NCBI RefSeq assembly: GCF_014202975.1
Contig: NZ_JACHHZ010000005.1
Location: 124,001 to 188,000 of the forward strand
Length of the DNA: 64,000 nt
DNA from: Povalibacter uvarum
Lineage (GTDB): Bacteria; Pseudomonadota; Gammaproteobacteria; Steroidobacterales; Steroidobacteraceae
Reading direction: 5' to 3'
The position numbers were made by a program, and so were the translations under genes. Of the stretch, positions 1 to 6,535 are shown piece after piece (position 1 is the stretch's first letter; each line of letters opens with the position of its first letter). Under the pieces are notes generated by a model, which did not search any database, was not told the origin of the DNA, and worked only from the letters and a program-made list of their open reading frames with translations.

Positions 1-776
1 ACGGTTCCGCCACTGCGGGAAATGGTGGTGGAGGCGGTCGCGGTGGTGATGGTGGAAGCGGGGATGGCGCGAGCGGCGCAGGCGGAAATGGCGCCGGCGC
101 AGTCGGCGACACTGGCGCAGCATCACTCAATGGCGGCAATGATGCCGGCGGCGGCGCAGGTGGCAACGCGAACGCGGACGGCAACGGTGGCAACGCACGC
201 ACTCGGGGTGAAGGCGCAGATACTGCGACGGGTGGCGGCAGTGCGAGCACCGGTGGCACGAGCACAGGTGGTGCAGGCACTAGTGGAGCGAGCACGGGCG
301 GTGCCGGAACGGCAACGGGCGGAACGGCCACAGGCACGGGTGGCGCAAGCGGCGCCGTGACGAGTACGGCAGGCGCGGGCGGTGCAGGCGGTGCAGGTGG
401 CGAAGGCGGTGCAGCCACGAATGGTGATGCGAGCAACGGCGACTCGTCGACATCCGCGACGAACGGCAGCGCCACCGCAGGCGATGGTGCTGTTGGTGCG
501 ACAGGCGGCAACGGCGGTGACGGCGCAGGCGGAACGGGCGGCGTCGGCAATGGTGGCGAAGGCAACGGCGGCGTCGGCAACGGCGCAACCGGTGGAACGG
601 GCGGCAACGGCGGAACGATCACCGTCGACGCTGGCACGTTCGATCTGTCCGCGAACATGACTGGTACGGCGCAATCCGCGGCAGGCGTGCTCGTGGTCAG
701 CAACAACAGCGGCTTCGGTTCGCTGGTGCAGCAGGCCGTGACAGTGCAGGCGAACCTGAATCTCGGTGCTCCGTAA
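1..776 (+). CDS. Gly-rich repeat secreted protein, 3' part (putative amyloid/surface substrate)
   Basis: The reading frame is open from the window edge (codons in frame from base 3) to the stop at 774-776, so the start and any leader are outside. The visible part, about 257 residues, is dominated by Gly, Ala, Asn, Ser and Thr in short irregular GNGG, GTGG and GAGG units. It ends in a non-repetitive tail of about 45 residues that contains VVSNNSGFGSLVQQ and closes with NLNLGAP. The tail shares an Asn/Gln-rich beta-like motif with the small proteins at 897 and 1948. It is followed in the same direction by a C39 peptidase and an outer-membrane channel, so I infer that it is the major exported substrate. 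No enzyme domain is seen. The Gly-rich composition recalls mycobacterial PE_PGRS proteins, but nothing else supports kinship with them. Confidence 0.75.
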   Translation, partial: GSATAGNGGGGGRGGDGGSGDGASGAGGNGAGAVGDTGAASLNGGNDAGGGAGGNANADGNGGNARTRGEGADTATGGGSASTGGTSTGGAGTSGASTGGAGTATGGTATGTGGASGAVTSTAGAGGAGGAGGEGGAATNGDASNGDSSTSATNGSATAGDGAVGATGGNGGDGAGGTGGVGNGGEGNGGVGNGATGGTGGNGGTITVDAGTFDLSANMTGTAQSAAGVLVVSNNSGFGSLVQQAVTVQANLNLGAP

Positions 777-800
777 CGGGCGTCGACATTCGGAACCGTC

Positions 801-835
801 CTGTCCGGGCGGCGGGGAGATCGTCGTCCGGACAG
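801..835 (+). other. Inverted repeat downstream of the Gly-rich gene
   Basis: Eight bases, CTGTCCGG at 801-808, are repeated in inverted form at 828-835 with a 19-base spacer, 25 bases after the stop codon. No T-run follows, so it is not a classical intrinsic terminator. It may protect the 3' end of the upstream mRNA or attenuate read-through. Confidence 0.4.
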
Positions 836-848
836 CCTGCAGTGTTGC

Positions 849-879
849 GCGCATGACGGTCGCACAGGCCGTCATGCGC
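849..879 (+). other. Strong hairpin just before the next ribosome binding site
   Basis: A perfect 11-base stem (GCGCATGACGG at 849-859 with its complement at 869-879) closes a 9-base loop. It lies 17 bases before the start codon at 897, immediately ahead of the GAGGAG ribosome binding site. There is no T-run. By analogy with other surface-fibre operons it could set a ratio between the abundant repeat protein and the downstream genes. That role is inference. Confidence 0.5.
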
Positions 880-896
880 CGAGTGAGGAGGCGCCC

Positions 897-1262
897 ATGC
901 GTGAGGCTCACCTGTCTTCGGTATTGCTGTTCGCGCTGGCATGGCCAGCGTTGGCCACAGAGCCCGTTCAATCCGTGTCCGTGTCGGAAAACGTCGAGGC
1001 CGCCGATTCGTTCGGCGAGGCATTGTCGTCATCGACGCTCGAATCCCTGCGTGGCGGCGATCAGGACATCGTCGACAACGTGATTCACATCACTGGCGAA
1101 GTCACTGACAACAGCGCCACCAACGTCGCCACCGGTCACAACTCGATCAACGAAGGTTCGTTCGCGAACGCGAGCGGCCTCACGACGGTCGTGCAGAACA
1201 CCGGCGCCAATGTGCTCATCCAGAGCGCGACCATCCTCAACATCCAGTTCGTGGATCCATGA
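897..1262 (+). CDS. Small secreted protein with Sec signal and double-glycine site
   Basis: A 121-residue protein with a good GAGGAG ribosome binding site. Residues 1-20 form a Sec signal peptide ending ALA. A second processing site follows: LSSSTLESLRGG at residues 43-54 has Leu at -12, -7 and -4 and Gly-Gly at -2 and -1, exactly the pattern of double-glycine leaders cut by C39 peptidases. The predicted mature part (55-121) is short, rich in Asn, Thr and Ser, and ends in a beta-like motif, VVQNTGANVLIQ. The stop overlaps the start of the C39 peptidase gene (ATGA), so the two are translationally coupled. It is likely a minor or nucleating subunit of an exported fibre, comparable to FapB. The leader fit is directly visible; the fibre role is inferred. 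Confidence 0.8.
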   Translation: MREAHLSSVLLFALAWPALATEPVQSVSVSENVEAADSFGEALSSSTLESLRGGDQDIVDNVIHITGEVTDNSATNVATGHNSINEGSFANASGLTTVVQNTGANVLIQSATILNIQFVDP

Positions 1263-1948
1263 TCCGGACGACAATGATCCGAAGCGTGCTTGCGATGGGA
1301 CTCTGGATCGCTGCCGCCGCGCACGGCGGCAGCCTGGACGTGCACGCGCCACAGGACGGCGCCTATACGGTCCGCGTCACGAGCCTGCGCGAAGCAAGGT
1401 TCGCCACGACGATGCGGCAGAAGTACGACTTCAGCTGCGGCTCGGCGGCGCTCGCGACCCTGCTGACATATCACTACGGCCAGCCGGTCAGCGAGCAGGA
1501 AGTCTTCGCGCAGATGTACTCCGCAGGCGATCGCCCGAAGATCAGCAAGCAGGGCTTCTCGCTGCTCGACATGAAGCGCTACCTCACTGCGCACGGCTAC
1601 CAGGCGGATGGATTCGAGCAACCTGTCGAGCGGCTCTCACAGGAAGGCCTGCCGGCAATCGTGCTGTTGAGCGAGCGGGGCTATCGACATTTCGTTGTCG
1701 TGAAAGGCTTGCAGCGCGGACGTGTGCTGCTCGGCGATCCGGCGATGGGAACGCGCGCGATGTCCATCGATCGGTTCCACAGTCTGTGGGTCAACCGGAT
1801 CCTTTTCGTGATCCACAACAGGCGCGACCTCGCGAAGTTCAACGTAGCCCGCGACTGGCGCATCGCGCCGTCAGCGCCCCTGGAGCTCGCGATCGATCGG
1901 GAGGATCGCTTCGATACGCTGCCGATCCGGCATCCGGGGAGCTTGTGA
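1259..1948 (+). CDS. Periplasmic C39-family cysteine peptidase (FapD-like)
   Basis: A 229-residue stand-alone C39 peptidase domain without transporter or ATPase. The N-terminus is a signal peptide (the hydrophobic core follows the second Met, residue 6, which is an alternative start). The catalytic set is complete: Gln54 lies six residues before Cys60 in KYDFSCGS, His144 is in GYRHFVVV, and Asp160 is in LGDP, 16 residues after the His. The spacing matches that known for ComA/LahT-type peptidases. FapD in the Pseudomonas Fap system is a periplasmic protein of this type. The gene overlaps both neighbours by start-stop codons, and both neighbours encode proteins with double-glycine sites, which makes them the obvious substrates. 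It is expected to act in the periplasm. Confidence 0.88.
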   Translation: MIRTTMIRSVLAMGLWIAAAAHGGSLDVHAPQDGAYTVRVTSLREARFATTMRQKYDFSCGSAALATLLTYHYGQPVSEQEVFAQMYSAGDRPKISKQGFSLLDMKRYLTAHGYQADGFEQPVERLSQEGLPAIVLLSERGYRHFVVVKGLQRGRVLLGDPAMGTRAMSIDRFHSLWVNRILFVIHNRRDLAKFNVARDWRIAPSAPLELAIDREDRFDTLPIRHPGSL

Positions 1949-2412
1949 TGAGAGCGCTCCTTGCGACTCTCCTGTGCTGGAACCTGGCGCTCGCCGATCC
2001 GCTCGCCTGGCAGCCGCTGGAAACGGAGCAGCTCGATGAACTGCGCGGCGGCTTCGATACCGGCGAACTGCACGCGTCGTTCGGCATCGAGCGTGCGACG
2101 TATGTGAACGGCGAGCTGGTTGCCAGGATCAGCGTCGAGATCCCCGACATCGCCGCGATGACGCCGGAACAGGCGTCGGCGCTCGACCAGGCGATGAACA
2201 GCATCGTCCTGATCCAGAACGGGCCGAACAACAGCTTCGATACCAGCGACGTCGCGGCCGGAACCACTGTCATTCAGAACACGCTCAACGATCAGCACAT
2301 CGTCACGCTCACGACGATGTCGGCGGACGCGAACACGCTGGCGCACTTCCAGGGACTCAACGTCAACGAATCGCTGCAGCAGGCGCTCAACCGGGGTGTC
2401 GGCGGGCGATAG
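1948..2412 (+). CDS. Second secreted protein with double-glycine site
   Basis: A 154-residue protein. Its ATG overlaps the stop of the peptidase gene (TGATG at 1946-1950), which decides the start although the frame is open further upstream. Residues 1-16 form a Sec signal ending ALA. LETEQLDELRGG at residues 24-35 again gives Leu at -12, -7 and -4 followed by Gly-Gly. The mature part (36-154) holds two related Asn/Gln motifs, VLIQNGPNNSF and VIQNTLNDQH, resembling those of the other two putative substrates. It is likely an exported subunit or chaperone-like accessory of the fibre. No known domain is recognised beyond this. Confidence 0.78.
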   Translation: MRALLATLLCWNLALADPLAWQPLETEQLDELRGGFDTGELHASFGIERATYVNGELVARISVEIPDIAAMTPEQASALDQAMNSIVLIQNGPNNSFDTSDVAAGTTVIQNTLNDQHIVTLTTMSADANTLAHFQGLNVNESLQQALNRGVGGR

Positions 2413-2424
2413 ATCGGAGGAGTT

Positions 2425-3741
2425 GTGAAGGACATCCATCCGCGGCTGCAACGACGCAGCTCGATGATTGCCGTCGCCGTGCTGGCGGCCGTGTCCCTGC
2501 CGGCGCTCGCTGCTCCTCCGGATCGGTTGGAGGAATTGCGACGCCAGCTGGCTGAACAGAGCGCAAGGCTGGATCAGCTTCGCGATCAGTTGAGCGAGCA
2601 GGAAGCCACGATCGCGTCGCTACGCGATGCCCTGGACGAGGAAGTGCTCGACCAGCAACGCGGTGGAACTGCGACGGGAACGGATCAGTTCGTCGCCGCC
2701 GCCGAGCCGCAGATCAAAGCACAGTCGGTCGATGACATCACGTCGCCGCCAAAACCCGTCGGCGAGGCGCCGAAGCCGCAAACGCGTGCGCCCGAGGTCG
2801 CGCAGATCTTCGCGGAGCCGACGGTTCTCACCCAGAGCGGCAAGTTCGTCCTCGAGCCTTCGGTGCAGACTTCGTACTGGGCCAGCGATCGCGTATCGCT
2901 CATCGGCTACAGCGTCATCCCGGCGATCCTGATCGGCCTCGTCGATGTGCGCCGCGTGAAGACCACCAACGCCGTCGGAGCGCTGACTGCGCGCTATGGA
3001 TTCGGCAATCGCTTCGAGTTCGAGGTTCGCGCGCCGTACGTGTACACGTCCGTGGATACAGTGAGTCGCGAGATCCTGACCGGCAGTGCGTTCGACAATG
3101 TGTTCAATGCCGAAGGTCACGGTCTCGGTGATGTCGATGCGACGATGCGCTTCCAGCTCAATCGCGGTGACTACAGCAAGCCGTTCTGGATCGGGTGGCT
3201 GCGCTATCGCTGGCATACCGGCACGGATCCGTTCGAAGTCGTCACCGATTGCGTCACCCGATGCATCGGGAACACGACGGGTACCGGATTGCCGCTGGAA
3301 CTGCCGACGGGTTCGGGCTTCAATGCCGCGCAGGCGGGAGTCACCTGGCTCTACGCGTCCGATCCGGCCGTGTTCTTCGGTGGGTTCAGCTATCTCCACA
3401 ACTTCCCTCGCGACAATCTCACGCGAACATTGCTGGTCGGCGAGGAGGAGCCGCTCGGAGAAATCGCGCCTGGCGATATCTTCGGATTCAACGTAGGCAT
3501 GGGTCTGGCGCTGAACGAGAAGGCGTCGTTCAGCATCGGCTACGACCAGAGCCTCATCGACAAGACACAGCAGAACGGCGTCGATGTGCCCGGTGCTGTG
3601 CGAACGACACTGGGCACGCTTTCCCTCGGCGTCTCGTATCGCTACAACCCGACCTCGACGCTGAATCTTTCGCTCGGCGTCGGCGTGACACGGGATACGC
3701 CCGACGTAGCCTTCACCATCCGGACGCCGCTGACGTTCTGA
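2425..3741 (+). CDS. Outer-membrane channel with N-terminal coiled coil (FapF-like)
   Basis: A 438-residue protein with a GTG start behind GGAGG (2416-2420), 12 bases after the previous gene. A signal peptide ends near residue 29. Residues 33-75 are a heptad-patterned coiled coil (LEELRRQL, LDQLRDQL), followed by a Gly/Pro/Thr linker. From about residue 130 alternating beta strands run to a C-terminal Phe, as in outer-membrane barrels. This layout (periplasmic coiled coil plus barrel) is that of FapF, the trimeric channel of Fap amyloid export. A weak double-glycine-like site, LDEEVLDQQRGG, ends at residue 81. It is the last gene of the locus and the likely exit pore for the proteins encoded upstream. 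Confidence 0.75.
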   Translation: MKDIHPRLQRRSSMIAVAVLAAVSLPALAAPPDRLEELRRQLAEQSARLDQLRDQLSEQEATIASLRDALDEEVLDQQRGGTATGTDQFVAAAEPQIKAQSVDDITSPPKPVGEAPKPQTRAPEVAQIFAEPTVLTQSGKFVLEPSVQTSYWASDRVSLIGYSVIPAILIGLVDVRRVKTTNAVGALTARYGFGNRFEFEVRAPYVYTSVDTVSREILTGSAFDNVFNAEGHGLGDVDATMRFQLNRGDYSKPFWIGWLRYRWHTGTDPFEVVTDCVTRCIGNTTGTGLPLELPTGSGFNAAQAGVTWLYASDPAVFFGGFSYLHNFPRDNLTRTLLVGEEEPLGEIAPGDIFGFNVGMGLALNEKASFSIGYDQSLIDKTQQNGVDVPGAVRTTLGTLSLGVSYRYNPTSTLNLSLGVGVTRDTPDVAFTIRTPLTF

Positions 3742-3825
3742 GAATCAACGCGGCGCTGTCGCTGTCCGTGACATTGGGCCATGATGCTGCCGCGTCCGAT
3801 CCGGACGCGCTGTCCGGTGCTAGCG

Positions 3826-4566
3826 ATGTTCGTGGATGATGAATCGGTGCTGTCGCGCGTCGTTCCTGGCCCCGATCGTGTCGTGTCGTACGGGGCGTCG
3901 CCTGATCAGATCGCCGACGTTCGCTTTGGAAGCGAAGGTGCCGGGCATCGCCCGCTCGTCGTAGTCATTCACGGCGGCTTCTGGCGTCCTGCGTACGACC
4001 GCGTTCACACCGGACCGATGGCGATCGCAATAGCCGCAGCGGGCTGGACTGTGGCCAGTCTCGAGTATCGGCGTCATCCGGGTGATCCGGATGCGATGCT
4101 GGCGGATATCGCCGCCTCAGTTGCGAAGTTGCCCGCACTCATATCGCGTCACAACGGCTCAGTCCTTCTCGTAGGGCACTCAGCAGGCGGACATCTTGCG
4201 TTGTGGGCTGCGGCGCGTCTCGATGATGCGGGCTTGCGCGGAAGCGTCGCGCTTGCTCCGGTTGCCGATCTGCAGCGGGCCGATGCACTCCATCTCAGCA
4301 ACGACGCAGTGCGTGCGTTTCTTGGGGCCGACCCCGTGATGCGAGTTGATGTGGATCCCGCGAGGATGAGCGCGCCGCGGGTCCCAGTCACGATCATTCA
4401 GGGACTCCAGGACGACACTGTTCCGGTGAGCGTGACCGAAGCGTACGCAGAGCGTCATCCGAAAGTGCGCGTGGTTCGACTCGAGCAGTGCGGGCACTAC
4501 GCGCTCATCGATCCGCTGTCGGTGCATTGGGGCAGGGTGGTGGAAGAGATCAGGAGGATCGGCTGA
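3826..4566 (+). CDS. Alpha/beta-hydrolase (esterase/peptidase-like)
   Basis: A 246-residue cytoplasmic alpha/beta-hydrolase. The oxyanion motif HGGFW starts at residue 49. The nucleophile is Ser119 in VGHSAGGHL, the acid is probably in QGLQDDTVP, and the His is in CGHYALID. This is the BD-FAE/kynurenine formamidase-like small hydrolase pattern; the substrate is unknown. The frame opens at 3781, but the family-like N-terminus begins at the internal ATG at 3826, which I chose. Neither start has a convincing ribosome binding site. It follows the Fap-like locus by 84 bases, and nothing links its function to that locus. Confidence 0.8.
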   Translation: MFVDDESVLSRVVPGPDRVVSYGASPDQIADVRFGSEGAGHRPLVVVIHGGFWRPAYDRVHTGPMAIAIAAAGWTVASLEYRRHPGDPDAMLADIAASVAKLPALISRHNGSVLLVGHSAGGHLALWAAARLDDAGLRGSVALAPVADLQRADALHLSNDAVRAFLGADPVMRVDVDPARMSAPRVPVTIIQGLQDDTVPVSVTEAYAERHPKVRVVRLEQCGHYALIDPLSVHWGRVVEEIRRIG

Positions 4567-4569
4567 ATC

Positions 4570-4641
4570 GCCGTCACTCCCGCGAAAGCGGGAGTCCATC
4601 CGGATCACCAGGATGGATCCCGCCTGCGCGGGGATGACCGG
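4570..4641. repeat. REP-like palindromic repeat (paired units)
   Basis: Two inverted copies of a short palindromic unit (GTCACTCCCGCGAAAGCGGG type and its partner CCCGCCTGCGCGGGGATGAC) separated by a short spacer containing ATCCATCC and GGATGGATCC. The same family recurs at 37312, 42170 and 63786, always between genes. Such dispersed elements are common in proteobacterial genomes and can act as transcript-end hairpins. Confidence 0.75.
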
Positions 4642-4732
4642 CCTGTCGGCCGCTCACTTGCCCTCCATGCGTACGTTCATCTCCGCACACGTGCGGTAGA
4701 TTGCTCCGCAGCATTCGCGGAGTCGCGCAATC

Positions 4733-5329
4733 ATGAACAAGCTTCTCGGTTTCGTTCGTACCACTCTCATCGGCGGCGTGCTGTATCTCGTGCCGATCGT
4801 CCTGCTGATGCTCATTCTGGGCAAGGCCTTCGGCGTGGCGCATCGAATCGTTCCCGCGTTCTCGGGCGTGATCGACAAGCTGCAACTGGGCCATCTGCTG
4901 ACGCCTCAGGTCTTCGCGGTCCTGCTGGTCGTCGTCTTCTGTTTCGCCGCCGGCCTGTTCTCTCGCACGGTGCTGGCGCGGGAGATCGGTGCCTTTCTGG
5001 ATGCGAAGGTGCTGATCAACGTTCCCGGTTATGGTTTCTTTCGCAGCATGGGAGGCGGCAGCGGCGGCATCGAATCCTTTGCGCAGCAGCCGGTCATCGT
5101 GTCCATCGAGGACGAAGCCTGGCAGATCGCATTCGTCGTCGAGAAGCTGGGTGATTCGAGGATTGCGGTGTTCGTTCCCGGCGTACCGGAAGTGCGGTCG
5201 GGCTCGCTCTACTTCCTTGCGCCGGATCGCGTCAGACCGCTGAACATATCATCGGCCGCGGCATTCCAGGTCCTGCGCCGGATGGGCGTTGGTTCGGACG
5301 AACTGCTGCGAACAGCATTGAAGGGATGA
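4733..5329 (+). CDS. DUF502 family membrane protein
   Basis: A 198-residue protein with two N-terminal membrane segments (about residues 9-31 and 55-78) and a soluble C-terminal domain carrying the DUF502 signature (VFVPGVPEVRSGSLYFLAP, then LNISSAAAFQVLRRMGVG). DUF502 proteins are inner-membrane proteins of poorly known function. A hairpin (CTCCGC 4704-4709 with GCGGAG 4717-4722) covers the only plausible ribosome binding site, GGAG at 4719-4722, ten bases before the ATG. The gene meets the next, opposing gene tail to tail with one base between. Confidence 0.85.
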   Translation: MNKLLGFVRTTLIGGVLYLVPIVLLMLILGKAFGVAHRIVPAFSGVIDKLQLGHLLTPQVFAVLLVVVFCFAAGLFSRTVLAREIGAFLDAKVLINVPGYGFFRSMGGGSGGIESFAQQPVIVSIEDEAWQIAFVVEKLGDSRIAVFVPGVPEVRSGSLYFLAPDRVRPLNISSAAAFQVLRRMGVGSDELLRTALKG

Positions 5330-5330
5330 A

Positions 5331-6389
5331 TCATCCCGTAGGAATCGTCAGCAGCGGCAGTGCACGGTCGGAGTCGGTGTCCGACAGCGTGAACAACAGC
5401 ATGACCAGCGCAAAGGCGCGCTTCGATCGCAGATCGCGGTCGTCGACCCAGAACCAGAGGTTGCGATACTGAACGGCAATGTAGGAATCCGCGGGCTCTT
5501 CAGTTCCTGAATGAATACGGAAGCTGCCCTCGCGCACGGGTTCTTCGAGCGATGCACCTGGAAGAGCGCGCCCCTCGCGCACGTGTTCCGCCGGCACTTC
5601 GACGTGCTGGGCCATCGATGACATCACGTGCATGAGCGCACGCGTGTGCACGGCTACCTCACGATCGTTGGAGGCGAGGCCGCCGAACGTCAACGTGAAC
5701 TCGCTCGCTTCCTGCGACAGGCCCAACAACGTCCGAAGTTCGCGAATATCCGCCAGTGTCTCCGCCGCGGTATCAGGTGCGCGGAAGACGATGATCGTCG
5801 ATGTCTGGCCGCCCGGACCGCGGCGAAGCTGCAGTCCCACCGAGCCGGTCACCTGAATTTTCCGCATCAGTTGCGTTACGCGAACGAACCTTGGGTCGGG
5901 TTCTTCGCGTCCGCCTGGTGTGGTCTCGGAGTTGCGCAATCCGTTGATGGCTGCAAGGCCGTGCGAGAGCATCACGTCCGCGGGCCAGCCCGATTGAATC
6001 GCGAAGAACATCGCATCGGGGGGAATGGGCATGATCAGTCCACTGATGAACTTGTTGCCCGTCATCGGCAGGTACGTGATCGTCGGGCGATCGGTGAAGC
6101 GCCCGGAACCGCCCAGCGTTGCGCTGTTGCCCTGCACGGCCCTGCTGCTGGAAACCTGGCCGCCGACCGTCATCGCGGTTTCGAGCGTGTAGCCGCTCAC
6201 GATCTGGCCGACATCGACGAAGACAGGAGGATCGAGATAGCGAAGCTTCACGATGTTCAGCAGATTCTGTCGCTTCCACGACTCGGTGATCGCTTCGCTG
6301 TAGTCGAGGCGATCGCGCGGGACGGTCGTGGGGCCGATGGAGGCGCAGCCAGCCAGAAGAAGCAGGGCAACGGGCGCAATTTGTTTCAT
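5331..6389 (-). CDS. Lipoprotein of unknown function
   Basis: A 352-residue protein with a lipoprotein signal peptide (MKQIAPVALLLLAGC, Cys15). The frame opens at 6488, but the signal sequence decides the start at 6389. The mature part contains LLNIVKLRYLDPPVFVDVGQ near the N-terminus, a Ser/Gly-rich segment, and a C-terminal half with alternating helices and strands. I recall similar uncharacterised lipoproteins in other proteobacteria but know of no function. It is divergent from the lipase gene at 6536 across about 145 bases that should hold both promoters. Anchoring in the outer membrane is likely because Ala and not Asp follows the Cys. Confidence 0.7.
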   Translation of the reverse strand: MKQIAPVALLLLAGCASIGPTTVPRDRLDYSEAITESWKRQNLLNIVKLRYLDPPVFVDVGQIVSGYTLETAMTVGGQVSSSRAVQGNSATLGGSGRFTDRPTITYLPMTGNKFISGLIMPIPPDAMFFAIQSGWPADVMLSHGLAAINGLRNSETTPGGREEPDPRFVRVTQLMRKIQVTGSVGLQLRRGPGGQTSTIIVFRAPDTAAETLADIRELRTLLGLSQEASEFTLTFGGLASNDREVAVHTRALMHVMSSMAQHVEVPAEHVREGRALPGASLEEPVREGSFRIHSGTEEPADSYIAVQYRNLWFWVDDRDLRSKRAFALVMLLFTLSDTDSDRALPLLTIPTG

Positions 6390-6535
6390 GGCGACATCGC
6401 AAGGCGGTGACGGGCATTGTGCGTGCCCGGCGTGTGCATGGGATAAGGACAAAGGGCAGATCCGGGCCGCGCTGCCCTTACTACGCATCCCGTCATGTCG
6501 CAGTGCACGGAATACTCGGCACCGTCGCCATCACG

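Noticed and set aside
1-660. Mycobacterial PE_PGRS protein
   Set aside because: Only Gly-richness is shared. The neighbouring genes (signal peptides, outer-membrane barrel) are Gram-negative.
123-971. 282-residue minus-strand open frame opposite the Gly-rich gene
   Set aside because: Composition is Arg/Ala/Cys/Thr-rich low complexity, the antisense of Gly codons; no domain and no ribosome binding site.
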